This document shows positions 31,484-42,230 of a stretch of 64,000 nucleotides of DNA, in pieces. The stretch lies in NCBI GenBank assembly GCA_030998225.1, contig JAPYXD010000275.1, forward strand, positions 1 to 64,000, given 5' to 3'. Within the stretch, counting starts at the first letter, position 1; every line of letters starts with the position of its first letter. The stretch is from Diplolepis rosae. Lineage: Eukaryota > Arthropoda > Insecta > Hymenoptera > Diplolepididae. The position numbers and the translations under genes are program-made. A model generated the notes under the pieces. That model saw only the letters and a program-made list of their open reading frames with translations. It was not told where the DNA came from and did no database searches.

Positions 31484-33297
31484 GCCCATTAACGCCCAAA
31501 ATTTAGGTTTTCACATGATCATATTTCATTGATTGCCAACAACGCTAGGGTAATGGGAATCTTACAAAAATTCGTACCCGACTATTTTCGAGTATGCTCT
31601 TTCAGATTTTGTTACTTAGAGAGCATAAAAAATTGATTTTCCCAAAAAAATTTGCAATTTAAAAGAAAATTTCGACCAATTTCTGAGGTAGTTTTTCCAA
31701 AAAAGTAATTTTTTCAAATCGTTTGACCACTCGAATCGGCCTGTTTTCATCAAGAGTCGTGCAATTTTTATATGTGCTTCAAAACCATGTATTTGGAAGA
31801 AATTTATTTTCATTAGTATTTTCAAAATGGCGGCTGGAAAAGTGTAAAACTTTGCGTAACATTGAAAAAATGGACTGAAACGGTTTTATATTGTTTTTTG
31901 AAGTGAATCGTTGAATACTGTGTTGAACTTTGTGAAAAATCATTTGTAAGTAATTCTTGTACAACAATTGTGGTTAGATCTCCCAAATTCAAAATGGCTG
32001 ATTTAAGATGGCGGAGGAAAATGATAAAATTTTTTTAATGAATGAATTTAAGATGATCAGTCGAACACTATTTGCCAGCGAGTTTCTAATTCGTACACTG
32101 TTGCCCGATTTTCTCTACGTGGAGGTTGTGTTCTGAAAAAACATTGTTTTTTTTTTGGTTTTTTGTTTTCATTTTTGAATTTTTGTTTGTTTTTGTTTTT
32201 CAATATTTTTGGTTTTTTAACTTTTTTGTATTATCCTTCTCTTTTTTTAATGATGTATTTCATTTTTAAATTGCAAAGTTGCTTACTCTAACCTTTTGTT
32301 TCAAAAATTTGGTGCTTCTGTTCGAAACATGTCTTGCAAAAATACAAGTCACAAGCAGAGCATATATTCACAGTGCGTTTACCACATTGGTTGCTGCAGA
32401 ATTTTGTAATCCACCTCCACGTAGTGAAAATCGGGCAACAGTGTAGAAATTAGAAAGTCGTTGGCAAATAGTGTTCGACTGATCATCTTAAATTCATTCA
32501 TTAAAAAAATTTTCGCTCTAATTGTCAGCCATCATCAATCTTGCATAACAGAATTCTCAAATCTGATTTCAGATTCGTAATCAGCGAGTATGAAAACCCC
32601 TTAGACCAAATTTCAGCGCAAACTCACGCTATTTTTATGGTTCCCTCCGCCATCTTGGATCCGCCATTTTGAATGATTCAGATCTGAACTTCGATTTGTA
32701 TTCAGCTTCCTTGAAAACCCAGGGGACCAAATTTTTGCGTCAAATCTCGTTTTTTATTAGTTTCCTCCGCCATCTTAAATCAGCCATTTTGAATTTGGGA
32801 GATCTAACCACAATTGTTGTACAAGAATTACTTACAAATGATTTTTCACAAAGTTCAACACAGTATTCAACGATTCACTTCAAAAAACAATATAAAACCG
32901 TTTCAGTCCATTTTTTCAATGTTACGCAAAGTTTTACACTTTTCCAGCCGCCATTTTGAAAATACTAATGAAAATAAATTTCTTCCAAATACATGGTTTT
33001 GAAGCACATATAAAAATTGCACGACTCTTGATGAAAACAGGCCGATTCGAGTGGTCAAACGATTTGAAAAAATTACTTTTTTGGAAAAACTACCTCAGAA
33101 ATTGGTCGAAATTTTCTTTTAAATTGCAAATTTTTTTGGGAAAATCAATTTTTTATGCTCTCTAAGTAACAAAATCTGAAAGAGCATACTCGAAAATAGT
33201 CGGGTACGAATTTTTGTAAGATTCCCATTACCCTAGCGTTGTTGGCAATCAATGAAATATGATCATGTGAAAACCTAAATTTTGGGCGTTAATGGGC
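31484..33297. mobile_element. Foldback element with about 650-bp inverted repeats and TA target
   Basis: Ends pair as GCCCATTAACGCCCAAAATT and its complement, with TA on both sides (31482-31483 and 33298-33299). The left arm (31484-32130) matches the right arm (32410-32510 plus 32765-33297) almost perfectly. The right arm contains an extra segment of about 255 bp made of gccatcttggatccgccatt-type repeats. Frames of 62 and 69 codons occur identically in both arms, a consequence of the palindrome. The centre (32130-32410) is T-rich. No transposase. Confidence 0.88.
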
Positions 33298-33299
33298 TA

Positions 33300-33900
33300 C
33301 ACTGAGAAAACTGGAGTGTCAAACTTTGAGTGTCAAAATGTAGATAGTCAGTTTGAACTTCTAGATAGTACAACACTTTCTCCGAAATTTTTTCTTTTTG
33401 GTCAGGGAGACACTCATTTGATATTCTGCTTAACTGTTACCAGAGGGTCAGAATCACTATAAAGAGTGTCAATTGGTGAAATACGCGCCAAAATTGTAAA
33501 GTCACGTGGGTTCGCCTATTTTTCCTCCAATATCACCAGCGTGGACTCTAACCTCATTTCCAGTTTCGCGTCCTTTACGTGTTAAAGTGTCACGAGGGTT
33601 ATTTTTGCCAACTAATTGTCGAGTACCTATTTCACTTGCTATAATAACATAATAATTGTGAAAGCTTAAATGTAATAGTTTTGAGGTTAGCCATAGAGGT
33701 CTGTTTTTCCCTCTTCGATAATCTATTTTTCTCTCTGCGATGATCAACTTTTCCCTCTAAAGTATTCAAGTTGACCATCTTATTTTCACAATCCACAGGT
33801 AATAAGTTACACTATCTAGAAGGCTGTCCTATAGTTTAACCTCAAATATAGTCTGCTTCACCCTCCAAATGTTTAGGTTGACACTCCAGTTTTCTCAGTG
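33300..33900. mobile_element. MITE with TA target (CACTGAGAAAACTGG ends)
   Basis: 601 bp. Ends pair as CACTGAGAAAACTGGAGTGT on both sides for about 23 bp. TA at 33298-33299 and 33901-33902. The left TA is the same dinucleotide as the right target copy of the foldback element. Subterminal motifs (tagatagt, cttctaga) are also inverted. No protein recognised. Confidence 0.88.
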
Positions 33901-34034
33901 TAGTCGAGCTCCAGTGTTCACAAATTGGATTTAAATGTTTAAGTTAACGATTATTTATACCTTAGCAATTAGAAATTTGAAAATTCGAAATTTATATTCG
34001 ATGAATTATTACGATTAGAAGCATAAAAAATTTA

Positions 34035-34244
34035 TTTTGTGTCCAAACGGGCGGAAAAAGTCGCATTGCATGCTTGCGCGTAGAGCGACATGCAGCAAAT
34101 TGCGCCTCGGCGTCAAAATCGGGCGAAATGTTCATACCGCCCGCTTCAACGGGCAAAATGTTCATACCGCACGAAACTTGACTGCCCGCGGCTAACTACG
34201 CACTCGCACGCAACGCGACTTTTTCCACCAATTTGGACACAAAA
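34035..34244. mobile_element. Small GC-rich TIR element
   Basis: 210 bp between TTTTGTGTCCAAA and its complement. The TIRs extend imperfectly to about 32 bp through GGAAAAAGTCGC. The interior is GC-richer and contains a tandem pair of a roughly 28-bp unit with atgttcataccgc. It could be a MITE; no clear target duplication. Confidence 0.6.
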
Positions 34245-34432
34245 CGTCGTGTGTACCTCGAGCGACATGGTAGCGATATGACTCGTGTGAATACCGCCCT
34301 CACTACGCTCGAGCGGGTACTCTTCACATTCGTCACAATCGCCACCATGCTGCCCTTGGTACACAATCTACTATTGTATAGTTTTAAAGTTTAACATTTA
34401 AAATCCATCAAACGTTGAAAAAATTTTTAATT

Positions 34433-34665
34433 TTTCAATTCTCATCATGTATAAGAAGGTGTTAGTTGTATGTGTCAAATGACTTTCCAGATTTTAATAA
34501 AATATTCACATTTGAGGAAAAACGGTCTTTACGAAAATGTCTATCTGACAGTAGAATGTAGTTCGAGTAGGTCGTACACTCCATAACTCTCAATAGAATT
34601 ATCGGACTGAATTGAGCTTTGGCATACTTTATTGGATATGAAAATGTAATGACTAATTTCTCAAC
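34433..34665 (-). repeat. Repeat family A, copy A4
   Basis: Reverse-orientation copy of the last 230 bp of family A. Read on the minus strand it has ctcaattcagtccgataatt, a decayed GACA-type run, the gacttt/catttg block and the terminal hairpin. More diverged than A2 and A5. Confidence 0.7.
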
Positions 34666-34679
34666 CAGTTTAAAATTGA

Positions 34680-34906
34680 AGTTGCTTTTGAAGACTCTTG
34701 GGCACTGAGTTCCATAAGTCGCAGTTGCAGAAAATTTCAGTGACTATTTATTAAATAATAGAAGAAGTTCAATAATGGTAGAAAAAGTTGGACACTATAT
34801 AATGAAAGTCACTTAAATTTTCTACGACTGCGTCTTATAAAACTCTAAGTCAAGAGACTTCGACAGTAACTTAAATTTTAAGTGACTAATTTTTCCCGTG
34901 TGCTTA
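34680..34906 (+). repeat. Fragment of TIR family C
   Basis: Ends with ttaaattttaagtgacta then tttttcccgtgtg, matching the right end of 29173-30289, and contains the same acagtaac and gaaaattt motifs. The left end is missing. Confidence 0.55.
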
Positions 34907-35322
34907 GAAACTTTTTTAAAAATATTAATGTTATAGGAATATAAGAATGTAAAATTCAATGTTTAAACGCTTGTACTGAATAAATTATTAATGATGGAAT
35001 TTTTTTAACTATACCATCTTAAAGAGCAAGTTCGAATCTACGTAAAACATTAAGATTCAGAAAATCGATTTTTGGCCGCTTAGGGGTCTTTCTTCAGATC
35101 GCGTCACATATATTCCGATAATTTCTATCAGTGTGCTCGTTACAATGGGGTCTCCTTTTTTAAATTATGCTTGAAACTGAAACGTAAAAGTCTAAACCGA
35201 AAATTTTTCTGTTCAGAATTGATACATTTCAACGAAAATTAAACTTTTAGGTGATATGAAAAAATTCATTGCTGTAATATGTGTGCATATAATATCTATA
35301 AATATAACTATTTATAGAATGC
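34907..35322. other. AT-rich spacer without a gene
   Basis: No gene or repeat recognised. Confidence 0.5.
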
Positions 35323-36125
35323 ATGAATTCGACGGGGAAAACAAAGTTAGAGACTTTCTCGCAAGTCGGGAGACAGATGAAGGAGTTGGCGAATAAACAG
35401 GAGTCGGGGGGTCTTTCGGAACGGCCACCGGAAGTCAGCCCCATGAAGAGGTTGGAAATGGCAAATGGCAGGCCCTCCCGACTCAGTGGTAGAAATACGA
35501 AGAATTATGATTATTATTTTAAGCGAAGTACAAGTTGCGGCCAACTGTTGGCGCTACGTGTTACTCCCGTTGCACACCAGCCCGCTTACCATAGTTTGCA
35601 TCTGTTGTTATTGCGCATACGTGATTGATGAACAGAGCGATTGTTTTTATTTCATTTATAAAAATTAATGTGGTGAAGGTGACTTTAAATAAACGGAGGT
35701 GTGTTGTTCCTGAGTGTTCCTCGCCTCGATACGTTGAGCAGTGATCCCAGAACGTGGGAGCTGGCAGCCCCCTCCATAGATGCCTCGAGCTCATTGCGTC
35801 TTCCTCACTGAACCAACCTATGGCAGTGGAGCGAGGAAGAAGCCATGAGCTGGTGGGATCCATAGTGGGGGCCACTAGCTTCCAGGTTTTGAGCTCACTG
35901 ACGTGAAACACCACTAATTTCCGAAGGACGAAAATCAGGGGTTGAAGTGGTTAGAAGCGGTGTCAAACCCATTCCTGACTAAGTTAACCTACAAAAATAT
36001 TTATCAAAGCGGTTATATCGAGTGTGCTATTTGCATTTTCAGGCGGAAGATTATTTGTGTGGTTCGCGGAATTAGTGTTTGCCATATATGTATTGAATAC
36101 ATATGTGAACAATTTTTAAATTGAA
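35323..36125 (+). other. Unassigned GC-rich block, possibly from an LTR retroelement
   Basis: GC content rises sharply and a 101-codon plus frame (35323-35628) begins MNSTGKTKLETFSQVGRQMK, hydrophilic and not recognised. After it come a TATA-like atttataaaa (35657), taaataaac (35687) and tggcagcc (35763). This order would fit an LTR followed by a primer site, but there is no second LTR and no gag or pol motif. A minus-strand frame (35561-35914) looks spurious. I cannot name this block. Confidence 0.3.
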
Positions 36126-36217
36126 TATATTTATCAATAAAGTGGATAAACCAAGTGAAAGGCATAAAAATACTGGGTGTCTAATAAAATACGTAAAAAT
36201 GTGTAAACAATAATTTA

Positions 36218-37410
36218 TTAGGTGTGCTACTAAGTTCCCGCTGTTTGTGAATAGATGGCTCCAGCAGTAAGCGCTGGTCGATTTTGACATATCCAAAACG
36301 TCATGAACCAAGCTAAGACATATGGTAAACAAAACCGTTATTACATATTAATGATTTTGTTTTGGCGTCATATACTTTTGGTTGTGTGAAAATATCTGAT
36401 TTTGTGCCAAATGATCGTCATTTGCGGGAAGTGTTGATTTTCTTCATTCATTAGAAGAAAACGGCGGCTGAAGCGCATCGAGAGCTCCAAAAATTTTACG
36501 GAGAGGCTGCTCCAAGTGGAACAACGTACCGTGATTGGATCCGCCGCTTCAAAGACGTTGATTTCGATATTGACGACCGTCCGCGTGAAGGAAGGCCAAA
36601 AACCTTCGGAGACGCTGAATTGGAGGCATTGCTCGATGAGGATTCGTGCCAACAACAAGAAGAGCTTGCTTCAGCATTAAGAGTTACCCGCCAAGCCGTT
36701 TTCAAGCGATTGCATGCGTTGGGAATGATTCAAAAACAAGGAACTTGGGTTCCTTATGATTTGAAGCCAAAGGACGTTGAGTGTCGTTTTTCCACCTGTG
36801 AACAACTGCTTCAACAGCAAAAAGGAAGGATTATCTTCATCGCATCGTGGCGGGTGATGAAAAATGGATTCTTTACAGCAACCCAAAGAGAAGGAAGTCA
36901 TGGGGACTGCCCGGTTATGCTTCTACGTTGTCGGCTCGGACGAATATTCACGCTGCGAAGGTTATGCTGTGTATTTGGTGGGACCAGGTCAGTGCTATTT
37001 ATTATGAGCTGAGCTCTGCGTGACAAAGCATGACAGCATGACAACGCTCGGCCTAACGTTGCCAAACCCGTTAAAACCTATCTGCAAACGCCCAAATGGG
37101 AAGTCCTTCCCCACCCGCCGTATTCCCCAGATATTGCGCCATCCGATCACTACTTGTTCCGGTCGATAGCACATGGTCTGGCTGATCAGCAGTTCCGCTC
37201 ATATGAAGACATCAAAAAATGGCTTGATTCGTGGATAGCCTCAAAAGATGAACACTTTTACCATAACGGTATTCAAGCTTTACCAGAAAGATGAGCAAAA
37301 GTTTTAGCTAACGATGGGCAATACTTTAAATTATTCATTTGTAACCATGTTTTCACAATAAAGTTGCATTTTCATAAAAAAAAACAGCGGGAACTTAGTT
37401 GTGCACCTAA
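36218..37410 (+). mobile_element. Full-length mariner element (inactive)
   Basis: 1193 bp with TIRs TTAGGTGTGCTACTAAGTTC (left) and TTAGGTGCACAACTAAGTTC (right, minus strand), about 29 bp with few mismatches. TA flanks both sides (36216-36217 and 37411-37412). A complete but broken transposase gene lies between. Coding content and size are those of a standard mariner of about 1.3 kb. Confidence 0.93.
36392..37335 (+). pseudogene. Mariner transposase pseudogene
   Basis: The expected start codon is ATA (36392-36394) before SDFVPNDRHLREVL. TAG at 36452-36454 interrupts the N-terminal helix-turn-helix. The frame then continues through REGRPKTFGDAELEALLDED, the second helix-turn-helix (EELASALRVTRQAVFKRL) and GTWVPYDLKPKDVE. 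A frameshift near 36820 moves VAGDEKWIL, with the first catalytic Asp, out of frame. Further shifts follow around 36900 and 37020. DNARPNVAKPVKTYLQ and PPYSPDIAPSDHYLF, with the second and third Asp, are still readable. A TGA replaces a Trp codon near 37294. All three Asp positions survive, but no continuous protein can be made. Confidence 0.92.
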
Positions 37411-37412
37411 TA

Positions 37413-38844
37413 CATAACACAGGTTTACATGGTTTTGTTATGGAGTAGCTGAGGTACATTTCCAAAGTAATTTTTGGCGTAGAAACCGGATCCGGGCTCA
37501 GAATTGCTCCATGGCGTCAGGTTTTCGAGTAATCCTAACCTAAATGTGCGAAAAACACGGTTTTTCTCTATATTTGAGCATCGATAATTTCGCGAATTTT
37601 TATTATTTTTGAAATTTAAGAAAACCATCAAAAAGAGCCACTTTTCAGCTTTTCATTTCACTATTTACATGTATTATTTTAATTTTTTTAACCGTAGATA
37701 TCGAAGATTAAAAAAAAAATTGCAGGTTTCGCAATGACCGATATATGGCGGGAAAAAATGATAGGATCCTACTATTTTTGTAATTAAAAATTACAGGTTT
37801 CGCAATGACATTATGTACTGATTTAATTAATCAAAATTCAACTCAAACATCAATTGAAGTACAGTATAAGTAGTCAATAAAATAGTTTTCTACGAAATTT
37901 GAATATGAAACACTGAAATAAAGAAATATTGCACGAAGTTGAAGCACTTTTTCGTGATCTGAAAAGCTGTTTTGTATTAAAATATGCTGATATGTACAGA
38001 AATACGAATGTATCAGAAGATAAGTGGTGTTTGCTATACCGTTATTCCATATTAATAATTTGTGTTATAATGATACGACTAAGCGTATCAAAAACTTGAA
38101 AGGGTCATCAGCGCACACGACACGTGCGCTTATTACCGCTGAAAATATCAGAACAAAATGTTTATCCCATTATGTAGTTCACATATTTTGAAAGCTGAAG
38201 AATCTAGATTCACAGTAAGCGGAATAATTTTTTTTTAAATGTCCTTTTTCCAACAAATGCAAAAACAATATTCAAACTGAAAAATTTATGTGGAAAAATT
38301 TTTTGTTCAATATAGTCAGAGCCATTGAAAAGAAGGGAAAAAAGCTACAAAAACCAATATACGAAAGACATTATTAAAAAAAAAATGCATGTTACAATTT
38401 TTTCAAAAAAGGTGTTTAAGTAAAAATATGACATTTAAAAATTTTGTTCAAATGTCTCAAAAATTGCTTATTTACCCTAAAAAATCGTTTTTGTCGAAAA
38501 CGCCACATTGGTTGAATCAAAATAATATATTTTCAATTTTAGTGAAAAGTTTATACTTATAATATATATATAATAAAAAGACTTTTGAAAAATACATAAA
38601 CATGGCATAAAAATAATTATAAATCATAAATAATATAGATAAGAAATTGTTAACATGGTAACGCAAGATACACGTAAACAAAAAATCAGTTGCATGTAGA
38701 GATCACACAATAGGAACAGTATATTACATTACAAGGGGCGAAACAGAGCGATTGCATGAGTGTGAAGTTTGCTGCCCGAGTGAAACGAGGGCTGCAATCA
38801 CACGAAATGCTTTCGCTGTGTTTTGTTTCGAGTAATATATACTA
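37413..38844. other. AT-rich tract without a gene
   Basis: About 1.4 kb. Short direct repeats (tgcaggtttcgcaatgac at about 37722 and acaggtttcgcaatgac at 37791) are the only structure I noticed. Confidence 0.55.
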
Positions 38845-38967
38845 TTTTTCATAGCAACTCTTTTGAGAATCTGATTGGCTGTAACTGTGGAGCGGGTTGA
38901 AAATCGTTGTTTCAACCCGCTCTACAGGTACCGAAAATCCGATTTTCAAAGGAGGCGCTATGAAAAA
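38845..38967. repeat. 123-bp hairpin with 13-bp perfect apical stem
   Basis: The sequence folds from TTTTTCATAGC at the left to GCTATGAAAAA at the right. GAGCGGGTTGAAA pairs perfectly with TTTCAACCCGCTC around a 7-nt loop; intermediate stems are interrupted. The length and shape would suit a hairpin RNA precursor or a small foldback. Expression is unknown. Confidence 0.7.
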
Positions 38968-39425
38968 ATATTTAATTAATCCAGTTGTAGAATTTGCATT
39001 ACACATTTTTGCGATAAAATCAAAATCAAACTGGTATAAAATCGTTTTTGCTGAGAAACTTTAGTTTTCACAAATCTAAAATATCTCAAAAGTGGTAAAA
39101 GATACAAAAAAACTTACAACATTTTGACGTTGTTTCGAGAAGGAAGTTCTCGATCTCTCCTCAACAATTCAGTCAATAAAATTTTCATAATTTGAAATAT
39201 TTTAAATGCGGTGAAAGATACGTAAAAACTGACAGAATTCTACAAATTACAGCTACATTATATTTTTTCATTCATTCAAATTGAATTTATATCAATAAAA
39301 CGATTTCAGTTCAAACAATGCCATATTTTTTTATTACACGAAAATTCAAAAACTTTTCAAAAAAACTCAGGAAAAAAAAGAAGAATTAGGGAATTTTTCA
39401 TCTGAAATTAGTAAGATCCATTTTT
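38968..39425. other. AT-rich spacer
   Basis: No gene. Presumed 3' flank of the terminal exon that follows on the minus strand. Confidence 0.5.
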
Positions 39426-39665
39426 TTATTTACTTAAAAATAAAGAAGTTATATGTTTATATAATAAATGGAATTCCCACACCATGTTTGATTCCTCATT
39501 GATGGAGTTCTCCTCATCCATAAAGCTTTCCTTATCCATAAAAGGAATTCTCGGGTAAATGTTAGCAAAATAAACTTCAGTCGAGAGTCCATCTTCATCG
39601 TCCAGATAATTAAAAGCAATTCCAAAAAGTTCACCGCCATACATTAGAAACCCTCCGAAATATGA
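39426..39665 (-). CDS. Terminal exon of a serine-protease homologue (copy A)
   Basis: A minus-strand exon preceded by acceptor ATATTTTAG, phase 0. It starts SYFGGFLMYGGELFGIAF and includes VYFANIYPRIPFM. This parallels the trypsin C-terminus GDSGGPLxxxGxLVGIxSWG... VYxxVxxYxxWI. The GD-Ser positions read YF, so the catalytic serine is absent, in keeping with an inactive homologue. A tail of about 35 residues rich in Glu, Ser and Met follows (DEENSINEESNM) and is not typical of S1 proteases. The stop codon at 39426-39428 overlaps an AATAAA signal (39425-39430, minus). The exon at 63194-63400 is a clear paralogue. The matching first exon is probably 43653-43707. The middle exons of this copy were not found. 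Confidence 0.55.
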   Translation of the reverse strand, partial: SYFGGFLMYGGELFGIAFNYLDDEDGLSTEVYFANIYPRIPFMDKESFMDEENSINEESNMVWEFHLLYKHITSLFLSK

Positions 39666-39899
39666 CTAAAATATCGAAATGTGTATCTCAAAAAGGCTTA
39701 TTAAATGAATTTACCAAAGAAAATAAATTATCAAGTTTAAGCTTCAAATTAATCAACTGTTAACTTCACAATTTCTTCCTTTATATTATACACTGTCAAC
39801 AATTTTTGATAAAAATTTCCGAAACACACAACAAAAGTTTTGTGCAGTTACTATATCATGAAATTAAAATCAAATTTAGAAAAGAAACCACTGTCTTTT

Positions 39900-41110
39900 T
39901 AGTACACGCAGAAAAAAAACTGTAGAATCAACAGATGTCATCTTCTGGAATAGGGACAGCAGATTTTTTTGTAGTATTTACAGATTTTTCTGTTGGATTC
40001 ACAGATTGTTTGTAAACTCAACAGATGAACCTGTAAAATCTACCGACATGTCTGTGTAGTCTGTATAGTTTCAAACTTGCAATTTTTTTACATCACTTTT
40101 TAACAGTATGTTCATCGGTCACACGTTCAAAATTTTTATGGTTTCACTTGTACAATTCATTTATATCGGTCAACCAAAATTGTTATCTGTCACACGTGCT
40201 ACTTTTAAGTCTCTCTTGTTGGTATTTTTTTCAAATTAAGTTTTTACAGTTTTACTCATTAGCAAATTTAGTTATTTAGAGCAATTTCTTAATTTCAAAC
40301 TTGCAATTCTTTTACATCATTTTTTAACATAATGTTCATCGGTCACACGTTCAAAATTGTTTAAGTTTCTTCCTTTGTATTTTTATAGAAAAAATTTTTT
40401 TCTGTGCCACCGCCGCGCAAACTCGTTTTTTCGCTACAGTTAACAGTAGCGCAATGTAGTACATTTCGCCAGAAAGGAATGAAATGTAAAAATTGAACGG
40501 CGCATGCGCCCATAGCCATGAAACGAAGCTCACTCCTTCTTATTGTTCTTCTTCGTCGTACAGCGTTAGCATCTTCCTGGCAAAGCCTTGTACATTTGAA
40601 CTGCGCATGCGTCTACTAAAATCCATTACTACTACACAAGATCGATAAAATCAAAATGGCCGGGACTAGTCGTGACATATCAAGTGTAATGACTAGCACC
40701 GCAAACAACTACAATACTAGTTTAGATTCCAGTGTACGCATAAAAACACGTATACGCACCGAAGTCACATAAAATAGAATACGTGCCAATGCACACAATT
40801 CGGGTAATTCCGATACTCGTGACAATGCTCGTCCCGCAATGACCCTCATTCTGCGCCTGGGCACGTAATGTACTATTCTGTGCAGTTCATTTACATGCAG
40901 TTAAGACCAATTTTATAGGTTCACATGTATAATTCATTTATATCCTTTTATTACAATGTTTCTTTAAGGTTCTCTTTAGCAATTTTACAGAAAAAAATTT
41001 TTTTTGTACAGTTTTGTTACAGTTTTACTGTATCGCAAATTTAGTTATTTAGTCCAATTTTATATTTTCACACCTGCAATTCTTTTATACACGGGTAATT
41101 TTTAAGATTC
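39900..41110 (+). repeat. Repeat-filled presumed intron of copy A
   Basis: Contains two direct copies, 221 bp apart, of a 70-bp unit (40071-40140 and 40292-40361: tttcaaacttgcaat, catcggtcacacgttcaaaa). Further related sequence at 40905-41075 lies on the far side of repeat D copy 1, which sits in this array. A cluster of acagat motifs lies at 39935-40060. Confidence 0.65.
40430..40880 (+). repeat. Repeat D, copy 1
   Basis: Matches, in reverse complement and roughly 85 percent by eye, the two halves of repeat D that flank the Copia insertion (52280-51954 and 46788-46690). It contains gcgcatgcgcc and cgcatgcgtct motifs and aaaatggccgg. It provides the uninterrupted version of the Copia target site near 40777. 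No coding capacity. Confidence 0.8.
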
Positions 41111-41145
41111 CTCCTTTGTATTTTTTATAGAAATAAATTATCACT

Positions 41146-41174
41146 GATGAGGACTCCAGCCTGAGCCGAAACGT
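41146..41174 (+). other. Hammerhead-like motif
   Basis: CTGATGA, GGACTCC, loop, GAGCC, GAAAC. It is the best-preserved core in the window, with both CTGATGA and GAAAC intact. The surrounding sequence (cataaagccaatt downstream) matches the repeat at 25597-25690 and, inverted, at 28090-28200. Confidence 0.4.
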
Positions 41175-41309
41175 TTGAAAGAATGTAAGAACTGAGTTTT
41201 CATTATTTCTGGACCATAAAGCCAATTTATACATATATCGAATATTCATCAAAGGATCCATACAAGTCCTATCTATAAATTTTTGATGAAAACTTTTTGA
41301 AAAAATCAA

Positions 41310-41550
41310 AAAATCTAATACTGGTTTTTGGTAGTGCTCATAAATCTCTACAAATTATCGTCATAACATTCTTTGATTAAACCAAAATTATAAATGTTAC
41401 AGTATTTTAAAACTTGGAAAAAGTCAATATCAAAATTCCATTTTCCAGTTAAATTATACGAGATATGAAAAAAAGTTATCATACAAAATTATTTTCCAGA
41501 TTTAGACCTACAAATTTGAATTGCAACATTTTTCATGAGATGTATTTTTT
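41310..41550 (-). repeat. Inverted partial copy of repeat family A
   Basis: Reverse complement of part of the neighbouring long copy (about 41800-42030), for example aaccagtatt/aatactggtt and the tttgatattgacttttt block. Together they form a foldback of about 700 bp. Confidence 0.7.
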
Positions 41551-41559
41551 GCATCTCAC

Positions 41560-42199
41560 ATATTTTGTCTAAAAAATGGAATTTTTTCATTTTTATCGTA
41601 TTTTTTGGAATTGAAACGAAAAATATATCTTTTATCAGAAACTGCGTCGTACAAAATTTGTAGATCTTTTTGAAGCGAACAACTTTGTATTCTTACGTTT
41701 TTTTCGTAATTTACATATTATTGTTAAAAAATTGAATTTTGGATTTTCAATAGTTTTTTTTTTGAGTAAAAAGAAAAATATGCATCATATGAAAAAATGT
41801 TACAATTCAAATTTGTAGGTCTTTATGTAGAAAATAATATTGTATCATAACGTTTTTTCGTATCTCGTATAATGTAAGTGGAAAATGGAATTTTGATATT
41901 GACTTTTTTCGAATTTGAATATGCTGTAACATTTCTAATTTTGATTTAATCAAAAAATGTTATCAGGATCAGTTGTAGAGATTTATGAGCACTATCGAAA
42001 ACCAGTATTCAAATTTTTTATTATCTCAAAATGTTTTTTTCATAAACACCAAAGTAGTGCTCAATCCCTCAATTTTGATTGGATGTGGCTGGTTAACGAA
42101 CTTGTCCTTACTTTTTCGGCTCCGATAAAGTGTGCCAAAGCTCAATTCAATCTGATAATTCTATCGAGAGTTATGCCGCACACGACCTACAGACAGACG

Positions 42200-42230
<31 letters not shown>

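Noticed and set aside
31616..33165. Identical 69- and 62-codon frames in duplicate as a possible gene pair
   Set aside because: They are the two arms of the foldback element; identity follows from the palindrome and there is no family resemblance.
34090..34364. Frames over a GC-rich island
   Set aside because: They coincide with a small TIR element and tandem motif duplication; no homology.
35561..35914. 117-codon minus-strand frame
   Set aside because: No recognisable motif. It runs across LTR-like signals on the other strand, so it is probably chance.
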